From: Zavarzinella sp.
GTDB lineage: Bacteria > Planctomycetota > Planctomycetia > Gemmatales > Gemmataceae
NCBI GenBank assembly: GCA_041399155.1
Contig: JAWKTI010000001.1
Coordinates: forward strand, 744,001-808,000
DNA length: 64,000 nucleotides
Reading direction: 5' to 3'
Part shown: positions 42,234-51,801 of the stretch, one piece after another
Numbering within the stretch: the first letter of the stretch is position 1
How the letters are laid out: each line of letters opens with the position of its first letter
Made by a program: the position numbers and the translations under genes
Notes under the pieces: generated by a model
What the model was told of the DNA's origin: nothing
What the model saw: the letters and a program-made list of their open reading frames with translations, nothing else
Database searches by the model: none

Positions 42234-44585
42234 TTACTTTCCGTTGGGTGTCAGTTTAATGTTGTCGAAATAGGCTTCCGCACCATTGAGCTGTTCATCC
42301 GCATTCGGAATATAGCCATAGATGGCAGCAGCGCCTTCGGTATTGGGCATGGGATCTTCAAACTCGATGGTCCATTTTTCGGGTTCTGGCTGGTCTTTTG
42401 GCCAGGCTTTGCCACGAACCATCGCCTTTTTGCCTTCGATCGTAACGGTCAGTTTCACGGTATACCATGTATCACCTTTCCAATCGAACGGTGCTTCCAC
42501 ATCGATCCGTGGCAGGGCTTCCCAGCAGATCAGCCGCACCGAGCGTTTGCCTTTGGCATCGGTTTTCCCGTCCAGGTAGAAGGTGTAGCGGTTTGCCAGC
42601 ACGCCCGCATCGGGCAGCTTTTCACGCACTTCTTTGGCCATGATGTCTGCTTGAATGGTGTAGCCGGTGCTGCTGGGCTGGGTGAAGTAAGCATATGCCC
42701 GAGCCAATGGTGGGCGGGGGTTGTTATTGGTTTTGAAGAGCACTTTGTTACCATTCATTTCCACCACGCGGAATTTACCGCCCGTGTTTACCCAGCCACC
42801 AGGAATGGCAGCAACAGGCAGTTTTTCGAAATCCTGTGCATAAGGTGCATCCGTCAGCACCCGCACACGTGCGGTGGCGGTCAGGTTGCCCACTTTCGCC
42901 AGAACATAGGCACCCTGGTTCGGCTTCTTGGCGTTGACGGTAATTTTGCCTGTTGCCGAATCAATCGTTGCATCCAGCGCAGGTAGGCTGGATTTGCTGC
43001 CCGGAGGTGGGGGCGGCGTGGGTAACGACCAGGTGGCATCCAGTTTGGCCTGAGAAAGCAACTGGCCACGTGCGTTATAGCCACGCAGTTGGAATGCTAC
43101 GGTATCACCAGGTTTTACCGTGACATCTGCCGGATAAACCTGTAGTTGAGCTACTGCATCATTGGGATCAATTGCCGGCTCTTCCAGCTTCAGAGGCTCG
43201 TATGGCTTGCCTTTCCATTTGGGGTCGCCAATACAGAAGGTTTCATCGCGTGTGGAGAGGTAGATACGACCATCCACAATCGCTGGCGTGGAGTGCACTT
43301 CCACCAGACCACTACCACCCGGAGGTGCCCGGAACTTGGTTTCGTGGGTATCTTCCGGTTCCTTTTTGCCATTCAATTGAATGATGTGGAAACGGGCATC
43401 GGGTGCGGTGATGAAAATCTTGTTATCCGCAATCACAGGTGCCCCACGGGAGAGGGTAGCGTAGTTGAACTTCCAGAGGAATTTGTTCGATTTATTGGAT
43501 GTGGGCTTCTTGAAGATATCAAAACAGAACAATTTGCCTGCATCGTCTGGTACATAGAGCAGTTTGCCATCTGTTGCCAGCGAAGAAAGGCCAAAGCGGG
43601 TACCATCGCGGAATTCCCAAACCAGTTCTGGCTCGCCATCTTTTATTTTGGAAGCATCGACACAGATGACGCGACCCAGGTCGCCGCCACCAGGATTTTC
43701 CACACCGTGGGCCAACAGTACCAGATTCCCCACCACGACTGGTGAAGGATTAATGATCCCTTCGGCAAAATAGTAGCTCCAGATTCGCTTGCCGGTGCGT
43801 ACCTGGAAGGCATGCAGGCAGCCATCCGCCCCACCAGAAAGGAGCAGACGTTCGCCATTGATCACGGCAATCACCGCATTACTGGCGTACGTGCCGAACA
43901 GGCGGGCCGTGGTATCGGACCACCATACGACTTCACCCGTATTCTGGTCGAAAGCAACGAAACGGTTCCCACCACGCCCACGATCGCCCCAGGCGGCATT
44001 GGCCATCCCAATGATCACTAGGCCGGAATCGCAGATCGGGCCGGAAACACGACCACCATAACCAGTGACACGACCAAATTCTTCGGTCAACTGGCGTTGC
44101 CAGACGGTTTCGCCTTTATCGTTGAGACACACCAGATAGCCACCGGTGGTGTGAAAATAGATCTGTTTTTTGACTGGATCGGCGGTCATGGGTGACCATG
44201 CCAGACGGTTGGTCACGATATCAGTCAGGTAGACGTTGAAAACGCGGCTCCATAGTTCTTTTCCAGTTGCCGCATCAAGACAGCTTACTTTTTCGCCGGT
44301 GAGCAGTTTTTCTGCCTGGGTCTGCACGCGGGGCACATCACCTTCGGCACCAAACAGGTATAATTTGCCGTCCATCACGATCGGTGTGGACCGTGAACCC
44401 ATGGGGATCTTCCAGATCAGGTTTTCTTTCCCCACGCGACTGCCATTCCAATCATCCGGCAGGCCAGTTTCCGGCACAAAGCCGTTCTGATAAGGCCCAC
44501 GCCAGTGAATCCAATCGGTGGACATGGCAGTACTGCTCAGGAACAGGAGAGCTATTCCGGAAAGCAGCCAACTTTTCTTCAACAT
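42234..44585 (-). CDS. secreted PQQ-type beta-propeller with C-terminal Ig-like and jelly-roll domains
   Basis: 783 aa. Signal peptide MLKKSWLLSGIALLFLSSTA, then WIHWRGPYQNGF, the usual start of planctomycete propellers. Propeller repeats (CLDAATGKELWSR, AFDQNTGEVVWWSD, AFQVRTGKRIWSYY) run to about residue 470. An Ig-like segment follows (VTVKPGDTVAFQLRGYNARG ... YVLAKVGNLTATARVRV), then a beta-sandwich from about 570 (GYTIQADIMAKEVREKLPDA ... YFDNIKLTPNGK), which resembles LamG or DUF1080-type carbohydrate-binding folds. First gene of a two-gene unit with 40429-42201. Confidence 0.87.
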   Translation of the reverse strand: MLKKSWLLSGIALLFLSSTAMSTDWIHWRGPYQNGFVPETGLPDDWNGSRVGKENLIWKIPMGSRSTPIVMDGKLYLFGAEGDVPRVQTQAEKLLTGEKVSCLDAATGKELWSRVFNVYLTDIVTNRLAWSPMTADPVKKQIYFHTTGGYLVCLNDKGETVWQRQLTEEFGRVTGYGGRVSGPICDSGLVIIGMANAAWGDRGRGGNRFVAFDQNTGEVVWWSDTTARLFGTYASNAVIAVINGERLLLSGGADGCLHAFQVRTGKRIWSYYFAEGIINPSPVVVGNLVLLAHGVENPGGGDLGRVICVDASKIKDGEPELVWEFRDGTRFGLSSLATDGKLLYVPDDAGKLFCFDIFKKPTSNKSNKFLWKFNYATLSRGAPVIADNKIFITAPDARFHIIQLNGKKEPEDTHETKFRAPPGGSGLVEVHSTPAIVDGRIYLSTRDETFCIGDPKWKGKPYEPLKLEEPAIDPNDAVAQLQVYPADVTVKPGDTVAFQLRGYNARGQLLSQAKLDATWSLPTPPPPPGSKSSLPALDATIDSATGKITVNAKKPNQGAYVLAKVGNLTATARVRVLTDAPYAQDFEKLPVAAIPGGWVNTGGKFRVVEMNGNKVLFKTNNNPRPPLARAYAYFTQPSSTGYTIQADIMAKEVREKLPDAGVLANRYTFYLDGKTDAKGKRSVRLICWEALPRIDVEAPFDWKGDTWYTVKLTVTIEGKKAMVRGKAWPKDQPEPEKWTIEFEDPMPNTEGAAAIYGYIPNADEQLNGAEAYFDNIKLTPNGK

Positions 44586-44720
44586 TCAATTACTCCCAGG
44601 TGCGTTGCGATGGTCACCTCTGGTGACACGCCAACTGGTGAACAGCAAGAGGATAACCACGTGCAATTCATTGCCAAGGTGGTTTGATTCTGATATGCCC
44701 ACCAATGTGGGTGCCAGAAT

Positions 44721-45938
44721 CTAATTTCCATTCTGATAGCTTACACGTTTTGACTTCATTTCAAAGCGTGGCAGCGTACCTGCGGGGACCAAAATTACTT
44801 CTGGTCGAAACAACAGTTCATTTCGCACGGCCTGTTGCAATGCGGACACCACGTGGGTGTGGGTGGTTTCAATTTTCAGCACCAGATCGGCCAGTGGGCC
44901 GTTCTGAGCCACAATAATTTCAAATTCGGCGATTTCCGGAAATCGGCGGACAATCGCTTCAATGGCACTGGGATAAAGGTTATTCCCACGAATGTGAATC
45001 ATGTCGTCGGTGCGGCCAATAATCCCACCGTGGAGAAATAATCCCTGTGCGGTCTGCTCCCCACGCACCATGTCGCCGGTGCGATATCGAACCAGGGCAG
45101 AACCTTCCCGCCTGGGGTTGGTCAGCACCAATTCCCCAGTCTCACCATCATGGACGTTTTCACCTGTGGTGGGATTCACAATTTCCGCCCGATAAAAATC
45201 GTTCAGCACCAGCATCCCAGGTGGGGCACCCGCTGGTTCGACGGCAACTGGGCCAATTTCCGTCATGCCATAATGATCGTAAACTGCTGCTCCAAAAGCA
45301 TTTGCGATGATTTCCCTGGTGCCAGGTATCGAACCACCTGGTTCCCCAGCCACAACCAGTTTCTGGATGGAAGAATTGACCAGATCGAGCGATTCAGCCT
45401 CGGCAGCCTCCACCAGCCTCAACGCATAGGTGGGGGTACAACAAATCACCGTTGCCTGATGATCAAGCATCATCCGCAATCTGGCGGAAGTGGTAAGACC
45501 GCCACCTGGAAGGACCAGGCAGCCCATTTTCATCGCTGCTTCGAAGGCAGTCCAGAAGCCCAGAAACGGCCCAAAAGAGAACGGAAACATGATGCGATCG
45601 GCTGGACAGACACCCACGTGGTGAAAAATCTGTACCCAGCAATCGATTAAACTGCCCCACCCACGTGGGGTATCGAGCCACCGCAATGGTTGGCCTGTGG
45701 TGGTGCCGGAAGTCTGGTGCAGTCGGCTGTATTGCTCTAACGGTTGGCTGATAATACTGCCATACGGTGGGTGCTGCAATTGGTCCTGCAGCAATTCCGA
45801 CTTGGTGGTAAATGGCAAATCTGAGAATTTTTTCACGGAAAGCGTGGCGAATTTAGCCTGATAAAATGGACTGCTCTGCCGCACATCCGACAGCAGTGCC
45901 TCCAATTCCGCATCCGGCAATAATTCGCGATCAATCAC
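44721..45938 (-). CDS. phenylacetate-CoA ligase-like AMP-forming enzyme
   Basis: 405-aa member of the ANL adenylate-forming superfamily, PaaK-like. Visible: the P-loop HQTSGTTTGQPLRW, the A5-type motif YDHYGMTEIGPV, and LVRYRTGDMVRG with the later GRTDDMIHIRGNNLYPSAIE. These activate an aryl or acyl acid with ATP and then CoA. PaaK proteins are about 430 aa, so it is slightly short. No ring-oxygenation genes are adjacent, so the acid substrate is unknown; activating a precursor for biosynthesis is equally plausible. Confidence 0.87.
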   Translation of the reverse strand: MIDRELLPDAELEALLSDVRQSSPFYQAKFATLSVKKFSDLPFTTKSELLQDQLQHPPYGSIISQPLEQYSRLHQTSGTTTGQPLRWLDTPRGWGSLIDCWVQIFHHVGVCPADRIMFPFSFGPFLGFWTAFEAAMKMGCLVLPGGGLTTSARLRMMLDHQATVICCTPTYALRLVEAAEAESLDLVNSSIQKLVVAGEPGGSIPGTREIIANAFGAAVYDHYGMTEIGPVAVEPAGAPPGMLVLNDFYRAEIVNPTTGENVHDGETGELVLTNPRREGSALVRYRTGDMVRGEQTAQGLFLHGGIIGRTDDMIHIRGNNLYPSAIEAIVRRFPEIAEFEIIVAQNGPLADLVLKIETTHTHVVSALQQAVRNELLFRPEVILVPAGTLPRFEMKSKRVSYQNGN

Positions 45939-45988
45939 AGAAAAATCCCTAACTAATTCAGAAGCAATTACTTACGTTGATTTCACAC

Positions 45989-47620
45989 TTAGTTTTTTGC
46001 CGCTTTGGCATTCTTATTGCCAAGAATCCCTGGCAGCATCACGCCTGGCAGATGAATTTTCTGCTGGCGGGCCAGTTCCAGCACCAATTTGGGATATTCT
46101 GGCCATTTCCCTTCCGCAGCCCGCAGCTCTTCGAGGCGATTGGTCTGATTTTTGGCCAGCACCCGCTCCAGGTTGCTGATTGCTGGCTGTAACATCGCAG
46201 GCATTTCGGTGCGATTAGTGGGACCAAGTGGTTGCGGCAGTGTTAACTTCTTTTTGCGTAAGTATTTAGCGAGTTCTTCACCGAATCGTGGACGCTTATT
46301 TTCTGCCCGTTTCAGATCTTTGGTTTCCGCACGTCCCTGAATTGGGCTGTCGGGTGGGCCACCAAAGTTCTGGTCATGAGTGCGTAAATATTCCTGATTT
46401 TCGGGGCTGAGATCGGCAAAATTCGCGGGCCCCACTCCACCTGGCAGGATGGGGTATTTTTCAGTCAATTCAATCAGTTTCACCAGGAGTGCCAGCGTCT
46501 CTTCATCCCCACGTTGCAACTGGTCGAGGTCTGCCGCTTCCTTGGAATTCACCATGGGCAATAAATTTTTGATCAGAGCATCAATTTGTGGGCGAAGATC
46601 GCGTGGTATCAGGTTATTGGTGCGACCATCACGCACATCGAGCCAGAATCGACTGGTGATTGCCCAGTGTTGCTCGTTCTGGCTGGCAGTGGTACGGATT
46701 TCGGCCAGTTTCTGCCCACGTATATCGGCGGGAAGTGCCTGCACCTCTGTGCGTTGTCGTTCTGGCAGTTGCGAAAGGAAATCTTTCTCCCGCAACTGCT
46801 GGATAATCCCCAGCTTTACTTCGTTGGTGGGTGCTTCTCTGATCTTTTTTTGGTTCTCTACTGGTAACGAATTCAGCCATTGATTAAATATTTTTAATAT
46901 TTCTTTGTGATGTTCCTGGTCTCCCGCATCCAGTTCGCGAAACTGCTGGTCGATTGCCTGCAATTGCTGCTGTCTTTCCACAGGTAACGAGAGCAAAAAA
47001 GCCAGTTGTCGACGCAGATAGTTGCGGTCGTTGGCATCAAATGGCTTATCCAGATTGCCGTAACCCACGCGAAAATCGGTGCCAAACAGTTCCGGTTTGC
47101 TCAATTCCTGAATAAATTCTAATGAATCCACTTCACGATAGAGCCGCATGTTCTGTAACAGCGACAGGTGGTCTACCATCATCTGGTTGGAATCGACCTG
47201 ATTGTTCTGGGTGGGAAAAAGCCTGTTCCGAAGTTGGTAACTGCCAACCCCGGCAATAAGGCAAACCAGCACGCAAAGAATGGGAAACAGCATCCCACCG
47301 TTCCTGGTGGGTGAAATGCCCGTTGCAGGTAACGTTTGCTGGTTGGTAGCACTGGAACTGGCCCCCACCGGAATAATCATGGAAACCGTGTTCTGGGTGA
47401 ACGATTCAGAAGGTTTTGCACGTGGCAGAAAATCAAGAATATCCCACGTTCGCTGGTGGGTTTCGGCTTCGGCACGCAACTTCGGATCGATGCTGAGCTG
47501 GGCAGCAATCTGCTCCGCTTCGTCATCTTCCAGTTCCTGATCGAGGAATGCAATCAGTTGCTCGGTCTGCTCCAGATCTTCCTGGTTGGGCGGCAGTTTC
47601 TCCGGATCAGGTGTTGTCAT
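45989..47620 (-). CDS. anti-sigma-factor-like membrane protein
   Basis: 543 aa from ATG 47620 (MTTPDPEKLPPNQEDLEQTE). The N-terminal ~90 residues are acidic and helical (LIAFLDQELEDDEAEQIAAQ), like the cytoplasmic part of planctomycete anti-sigma proteins. A single membrane helix follows (MLFPILCVLVCLIAGVGSYQ). The outer part is helical and rich in LP and Gln motifs resembling DUF3106-type repeats. The gene overlaps the end of the sigma-factor gene by 14 bp, as expected for a sigma/anti-sigma pair. There is no ZAS zinc motif (HxxxCxxC). Confidence 0.7.
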   Translation of the reverse strand: MTTPDPEKLPPNQEDLEQTEQLIAFLDQELEDDEAEQIAAQLSIDPKLRAEAETHQRTWDILDFLPRAKPSESFTQNTVSMIIPVGASSSATNQQTLPATGISPTRNGGMLFPILCVLVCLIAGVGSYQLRNRLFPTQNNQVDSNQMMVDHLSLLQNMRLYREVDSLEFIQELSKPELFGTDFRVGYGNLDKPFDANDRNYLRRQLAFLLSLPVERQQQLQAIDQQFRELDAGDQEHHKEILKIFNQWLNSLPVENQKKIREAPTNEVKLGIIQQLREKDFLSQLPERQRTEVQALPADIRGQKLAEIRTTASQNEQHWAITSRFWLDVRDGRTNNLIPRDLRPQIDALIKNLLPMVNSKEAADLDQLQRGDEETLALLVKLIELTEKYPILPGGVGPANFADLSPENQEYLRTHDQNFGGPPDSPIQGRAETKDLKRAENKRPRFGEELAKYLRKKKLTLPQPLGPTNRTEMPAMLQPAISNLERVLAKNQTNRLEELRAAEGKWPEYPKLVLELARQQKIHLPGVMLPGILGNKNAKAAKN

Positions 47621-48290
47621 CTTCGGCCTCCTCATCCGGTAAATCATCACCAGGCGGAGGGCCATCCATATAGATGTAGCCTGCCAGTGCCGCACGCAAA
47701 CGAAGACGAGCCCGGCATAACAACGATTTCACTGCTTTGGTGGTCAGCGACATGATTTCGGCAATTTCTGCATAACTCATGTCTTCAAACTTATTCAGCA
47801 CCACAGCCAGTTTCTGGCGTTCGTTCAGGGTATCCAAAGCCCGCTGGACATGCTCTGCCAGTTCAGATTGTCGCATTCCAAACGAAGGTGTCGCACCATG
47901 ATCGGGCAACTGATCCGCTTTAGGGTGCTCGCCCAGGTGGGATGGGGAATCGATGGAAGTTGCGTTCTTTTTGCTTTTGTTTCGCAGGGCATTCATCGCC
48001 AGATTGTTGGCAATTGTGAACAGCCAGGTCGAAAAGCGTGCGGTGGGCTGATAGGTTTTGCGATTCCGGTACACCCGCAGGAAAACTTCCTGTGCCAGAT
48101 CCTCCGCTTCTTCAGCATTCCCCACAATGTGTCGCAGAATCCCCACCATGCGTGTTTGATAATTCTGCACCAGTTGAGCAAATGCTTCGCGGTCGTCATT
48201 GCGCACACGCAGCATCAACCGAATATCGGGATCGTGGATCACGATCTGTGCACTGGTATTGCCGGTCGACACAAACGCTACCTGTTCCAT
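47607..48290 (-). CDS. ECF RNA polymerase sigma factor
   Basis: 227 aa from ATG 48290 (MEQVAFVSTGNTSAQIVIHD); the open frame upstream to 48428 is unlikely to be used. Sigma region 2 is DDREAFAQLVQNYQTRMVGI to DLAQEVFLRVYRNRKTYQPT, with STWLFTIANNLAMNALR for the -10 contact. Region 4 is LDTLNERQKLAVVLNKFEDM SYAEIA, then TKAVKSLLCRARLRLRAAL. A long linker of about 40 residues separates them. The following gene encodes its probable membrane-bound regulator. Confidence 0.93.
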   Translation of the reverse strand: MEQVAFVSTGNTSAQIVIHDPDIRLMLRVRNDDREAFAQLVQNYQTRMVGILRHIVGNAEEAEDLAQEVFLRVYRNRKTYQPTARFSTWLFTIANNLAMNALRNKSKKNATSIDSPSHLGEHPKADQLPDHGATPSFGMRQSELAEHVQRALDTLNERQKLAVVLNKFEDMSYAEIAEIMSLTTKAVKSLLCRARLRLRAALAGYIYMDGPPPGDDLPDEEAEDDNT

Positions 48291-48593
48291 GCAAAGCAAG
48301 CAAAAGCAAGCAAAAGGCCTATCTATACACTTTAACCAATTTCCCGCCAACTTACCAAGAGAAAGAGAGAACTTCCCACAGGAGTTTGGGCAGAAAATCT
48401 GCTGGCACAAAAATAAATGAAAACTCATTCATTTTTGAGAGATGTGGCACAGTGGGGGTGGGTGCCACCAGATTGATTTCGTTGACAGTGGAAAATATTT
48501 GCCCCGGGTTGAACGGGTAAAAATCAATTCAGGCCAGAACGGAGAACCGATACTGAAATGGTAGTTTTTTCCGATTTTTCTGGTTGGTTAAGT

Positions 48594-48621
48594 TTGAACG
48601 CCCACTGTTCTGTGCTAGATA
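48594..48621 (+). promoter_or_regulatory. sigma70-type promoter for the ncRNA
   Basis: TTGAAC (48594-48599), 16-base spacer, TAGATA (48616-48621). This is the best housekeeping-promoter match seen, directly before a hairpin-rich non-coding stretch. Confidence 0.5.
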
Positions 48622-48626
48622 CTGTT

Positions 48627-48858
48627 ATCCCCCTGGTGCAAACGGGAACAGAGAATCGGCTTTTCCCAAGCCGAAAGTTGGTGTTGTGGTTCAGGACGGG
48701 CACGCACCGATCTTAAAATTTGGCTGAACTTTCAGCCAGGGAAAATTCAGTACTCCGAGGGGGGAGTACTGGATGAGCCAGGCTGCTCATGGGAAGGACG
48801 GGACCCTTTAAGTTTGTCTGGTGTCCGGCTCTCTGAATAAGAGAGCCGGATTTTTTTT
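48627..48858 (+). ncRNA. structured non-coding RNA, family not identified
   Basis: About 230 nt without a protein-like frame, between a good promoter and a strong terminator. Hairpins in order: TCGGCTT-TTCCC-AAGCCGA (near 48655), TGGCTGA-ACT-TTCAGCCA (near 48722), CAGTACTCC-GAGG-GGGGAGTACTG (near 48750), TGAGC-CAGGCT-GCTCA (near 48775), then the terminator. It does not show tmRNA, RNase P or SRP signatures that I know. 6S RNA of a divergent type, or a leader or riboregulator, remains possible. Confidence 0.55.
48824..48858 (+). terminator. intrinsic terminator of the ncRNA
   Basis: TCCGGCTCTCT, loop GAATA, AGAGAGCCGGA, then eight T: 11 paired bases. The strongest terminator in the window. 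Confidence 0.88.
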
Positions 48859-49008
48859 GCACTTTTTTCTGTTTCTTGCCCCATGGCTGCAAGGCTTCAG
48901 CAGATCATCAACTGAAAAGATACCCCACCCGCGAGCAACTTATTGCCAATCGGTGCCGGTTGGAGATGTTGGAAGCAACGCACTTCAGTGAAAGGAATAC
49001 GATTCCGC

Positions 49009-49389
49009 TCAGTGTTCTACTGTGCGACGCCCAGCCTCTCTTCGGCGTTCAAAATCTCCCAAGTAGGCGATGCGAAGTACATGCGCGTAGTACGCCAATA
49101 AGGTTCCGATCGGGATGGCGATGATAAGAAGGTAAGCCAATCGCGACCATCGTCGGCTACCTCGGAGAGTTGCTGATAACCCAGCCGCCCCTGCTAAACC
49201 TGCAAGACCGTATAACAACCTCATCAGCCACACTCCCAAGTCTTGGGTGCGGTTACCGGACATCGGCAGACTTGCCCCACCAAAGATCACACAGACGATG
49301 AGCAAAAACACGATCATCGCACGGTTGTCTCGCTGTTCAGTTGAGTCAGTCAAGGAGTCTGATCTTGGAAACGGTGATCTCTTCCCCAC
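49009..49389 (-). CDS. small membrane protein (probable cassette gene)
   Basis: 126 aa from 49389, or 102 aa from the more likely Met at residue 25 (49317), MIVFLLIVCVIFGGASLPMS. Three hydrophobic helices: MIVFLLIVCVIFGGASLP, MRLLYGLAGLAGAAGLSA and LAYLLIIAIPIGTLLAYYA, with a basic C-terminus (FERRREAGRRTVEH). No family recognised. A degenerate attC of the 124-bp family lies directly upstream on the same strand (49412-49497), so this may be a leftover single cassette. Confidence 0.5.
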   Translation of the reverse strand: MGKRSPFPRSDSLTDSTEQRDNRAMIVFLLIVCVIFGGASLPMSGNRTQDLGVWLMRLLYGLAGLAGAAGLSATLRGSRRWSRLAYLLIIAIPIGTLLAYYAHVLRIAYLGDFERRREAGRRTVEH

Positions 49390-49411
49390 GCGATCAATCT
49401 CCCAAACGCCA

Positions 49412-49497
49412 ATGTTGTCCGCGATTAAGCAGATTCACGGAGTGGATACGAAGCGATTCCTGCTCCAATCGCTCACTTAAGATGCCTACGGCCTCAA
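49412..49497 (-). other. degenerate attC, 124-bp family
   Basis: The - strand shows GAGCGATTGGAGCAGGAATC, GCTTCGTATCCACTCCG and TTAATCGCGGAC, as in the 8938-9061 site, but the R' core is changed (ACAACATTGG) and the R'' side is lost. Confidence 0.5.
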
Positions 49498-49717
49498 CTG
49501 AATTCAGAATAATCTCTACTGCCAAAAATACAACGAAAAACTGGGGCGTTTCGTCAATCACCGGCGATTCTCTTTTCCTGGGACCGTGGACATCCTGCAA
49601 GCTTTTTGTCAATTCCACCTATCATCGAAGAGTTTTCTTGGTAGCATAGCTGCCTAAATGAAGGATCACACCTCATATTTCTAGCCCTAAAAAGCTATTT
49701 TGCACACAACCAAGACG

Positions 49718-50959
49718 TTACAACGAACCAGATCGGACTGAATTGCCGCTTGTCAAAGATTTCCATACCTGCAGGTTGGCTTTTCCACTGAAGGTGGCAC
49801 CGATAGTCAGCAATTGTGGGAACAACCGCACCACAGGTGAGGTAAAGCCCTGTAAGGCGCGCGACATTGCCCAGCGGGCAATCCAGCCTGCGTGGTGGAT
49901 CCGATTAGCAAAGCAGCGTTTCCAGGCAGCATCGTACTGTTTACCGATTCGCTCCAGTTCATCGGCCTGCCATTGCCCTGGGTGGGGGCTGCTGCCCAGC
50001 ATTCGTGCCAACAAAAAACCCGCCTGAATTGCCATGCTGATCCCTTCTGCAACCACGGGGTGGGCTTCACCCGCAGCATTTCCTACCTGAAAAAGTCCTC
50101 CACGCGACTGGATGCGGATACCGGGCTGGATGGCACCCGTGGCTAACCATTTTTCTACGAGCGTGGCATTGCCCAGGGTCTGGCGAATCCCACGATTGGT
50201 GGTCAGAAGGTGCTCAAAGATCACATCCGCAGCTGAGGTGTGCGAACTGGCCTGCCGCAGATGTTCCAACCGATCTCGACGAATACAAAGCGAGATGCTT
50301 GTGAGAGAATTCTCACAATTAACCATGCCCCCATAGCCACCTGGGAAAGCCAGCAGTGGCATCAACTCGGTGGGCAGTTCGCTTTGTCGAAAATGTGCCT
50401 TAAACCCAAGCATATCATGAGGTTGCGACGATTCCTTGGTGCGTTGGGTGGGCATCGGGCCGTAATCCCACGACCCATGAGCAGCCACCACAACTGGTGC
50501 CAGCACGGATTGCTGGGTGCCGTTCTGTTCCAGATCAATCTGGTAGCCACCAGGGATGGTGTGGTAGGCGGTAACTTCCGCAGGCTGAAAAACGACCGCA
50601 CCCGCATCGTGGGCCCGTTGCAGAATCAGCGTATCGAGGTGCTGTCGACTGAATGCCCGCCCCCACGTGGTGAACGGCTGGGGCCTGGGCAGTGGAGCCG
50701 CACAGATCTGCTGTCTGCTGAACAGCCCCACGCGGGAGACCGGGGGGCCTGCCAGAAATAGAAATTCGTCCAGAATGCCTAATTGGCGGAATAGTTCCAG
50801 ATTGGTGGCACTGAGGTATTCCCCACAGACTTTCCGCCGTGGGAATGCCTTTTTTTCGATCACGGCCACCCGCACGCCCTGTCTGGCTAATGCCAGTGCG
50901 GTGGTGCCACCTGCAGGGCCCGCGCCCACCACAATTACATCGTGCGTCCTGTTCTGCAT
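49718..50959 (-). CDS. FAD-dependent oxidoreductase (geranylgeranyl-reductase-like)
   Basis: 413 aa. N-terminal FAD site VIVVGAGPAGGTTALALARQ followed by VAVIEKKAFPRRKVCGEYLS, where the RxxxCG.yls segment is typical of geranylgeranyl reductase and related halogenase/hydroxylase-like flavoproteins. The second FAD motif is GGLFQVGNAAGEAHPVVAEG, with GISMAIQAG. Such enzymes reduce isoprenoid side chains or oxidise aromatic substrates. No terpenoid genes are next to it. The predicted C-terminal helix is not a clear membrane anchor. Confidence 0.85.
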   Translation of the reverse strand: MQNRTHDVIVVGAGPAGGTTALALARQGVRVAVIEKKAFPRRKVCGEYLSATNLELFRQLGILDEFLFLAGPPVSRVGLFSRQQICAAPLPRPQPFTTWGRAFSRQHLDTLILQRAHDAGAVVFQPAEVTAYHTIPGGYQIDLEQNGTQQSVLAPVVVAAHGSWDYGPMPTQRTKESSQPHDMLGFKAHFRQSELPTELMPLLAFPGGYGGMVNCENSLTSISLCIRRDRLEHLRQASSHTSAADVIFEHLLTTNRGIRQTLGNATLVEKWLATGAIQPGIRIQSRGGLFQVGNAAGEAHPVVAEGISMAIQAGFLLARMLGSSPHPGQWQADELERIGKQYDAAWKRCFANRIHHAGWIARWAMSRALQGFTSPVVRLFPQLLTIGATFSGKANLQVWKSLTSGNSVRSGSL

Positions 50960-51065
50960 GAAATCTCTTTTGGGCAGGAGTGTTATTTCTTATTGTAGTC
51001 GCGATGAAGAGCAGTTTTGCAGGCGCGATTCCCACAGTTGCTGGGCATGGCCCGAATTGATCTGA

Positions 51066-51446
51066 TTAACTGCTGGTGGTGGAATCCACAGCGTATTGTT
51101 GCAGTTGCTCCAGATCGACAAATTCCAGGCTGGCCATGTGGCAGCCTTCCAGAATCACTTTGGGTGCCATCCCTGCTTCCAGAGCTTCTTTCCAGCGTGT
51201 CACACACAGGCACCAGCGGTCGCCAGGTTTCAGCCCGGGGAAACCAAAAAATTGGTTTGGCGTGCTCAGGTCGTTCCCCGCACTTTTACTGAACGCCAGA
51301 AACTCGGCAGTCATCACCGCACAAACCAGGTGCAGGCCCACATCATCCATCCCGGTATCGCAGCACCCGGTGCGGTAAAACCCAGTCATTGGATCGGTGC
51401 TGCAGTTTTTGAGTGGCCCACCCAGCACATTTTTTGCATTGCTCAT
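51066..51446 (-). CDS. DUF2237 family protein
   Basis: 126 aa. The sequence closely follows the family pattern: NVLGGPLKNCSTDPMTGFYR, GCCDTGMDDVGLHLVCAVMT, FLAFSKSAGNDLSTP, FGFPGLKPGDRWCLCVTRWK, EALEAGMAPKVILEGCHMAS. Conserved Cys, Asp and His residues suggest metal binding, but no function is established to my knowledge. Single gene, 107 bp from the flavoprotein gene start. Confidence 0.92.
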   Translation of the reverse strand: MSNAKNVLGGPLKNCSTDPMTGFYRTGCCDTGMDDVGLHLVCAVMTAEFLAFSKSAGNDLSTPNQFFGFPGLKPGDRWCLCVTRWKEALEAGMAPKVILEGCHMASLEFVDLEQLQQYAVDSTTSS

Positions 51447-51666
51447 TTTTTTCTCATCTTGCGTCTTTCCAATTATTATAGTTGTTCGCTTGTGGGAAAA
51501 CCGTTATTCCTGCGCAGGTGGCAATCCCATTCAACAAGTTTGCGTTGCCAGCACTTTACCAGTTCTGACAGCAGAAAGAATCAAATTCCCCACCTGAAAC
51601 GACACTGTGTTGGTGACGGTTGTTGGGTTGCTTTGGTTTATTGGTTTTCGTTCGAGTTTCAGATCA

Positions 51667-51692
51667 GGATTCCCGCCTTCGCGGGAATGACA
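51667..51692. repeat. REP-type palindrome
   Basis: GGATTCCCGCCTTCGCGGGA with arms intact. It belongs to a ~70-bp direct repeat (TTCGAGTTTCAGATCAGGAT ...) whose second copy ends at 51765. Confidence 0.75.
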
Positions 51693-51738
51693 GTTGCTGG
51701 TTGGTTCGGTTTTTTGGTTTAGTTCGAGTTTCAGATCA

Positions 51739-51765
51739 GGATTCCCGCCATCGCGGGAATGACGG
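51739..51765. repeat. REP-type palindrome, tandem copy
   Basis: GGATTCCCGCCATCGCGGGA; second copy of the 70-bp direct repeat. Confidence 0.75.
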
Positions 51766-51801
51766 TTTTGATCATCTCTGATCAGCTTCGCGAGATCCAG
51801 A

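Noticed and set aside
47621..48428. Upstream extensions of the anti-sigma-like and sigma-factor genes
   Set aside because: They add residues without conservation; the chosen starts give a normal 14-bp overlap and normal domain starts.
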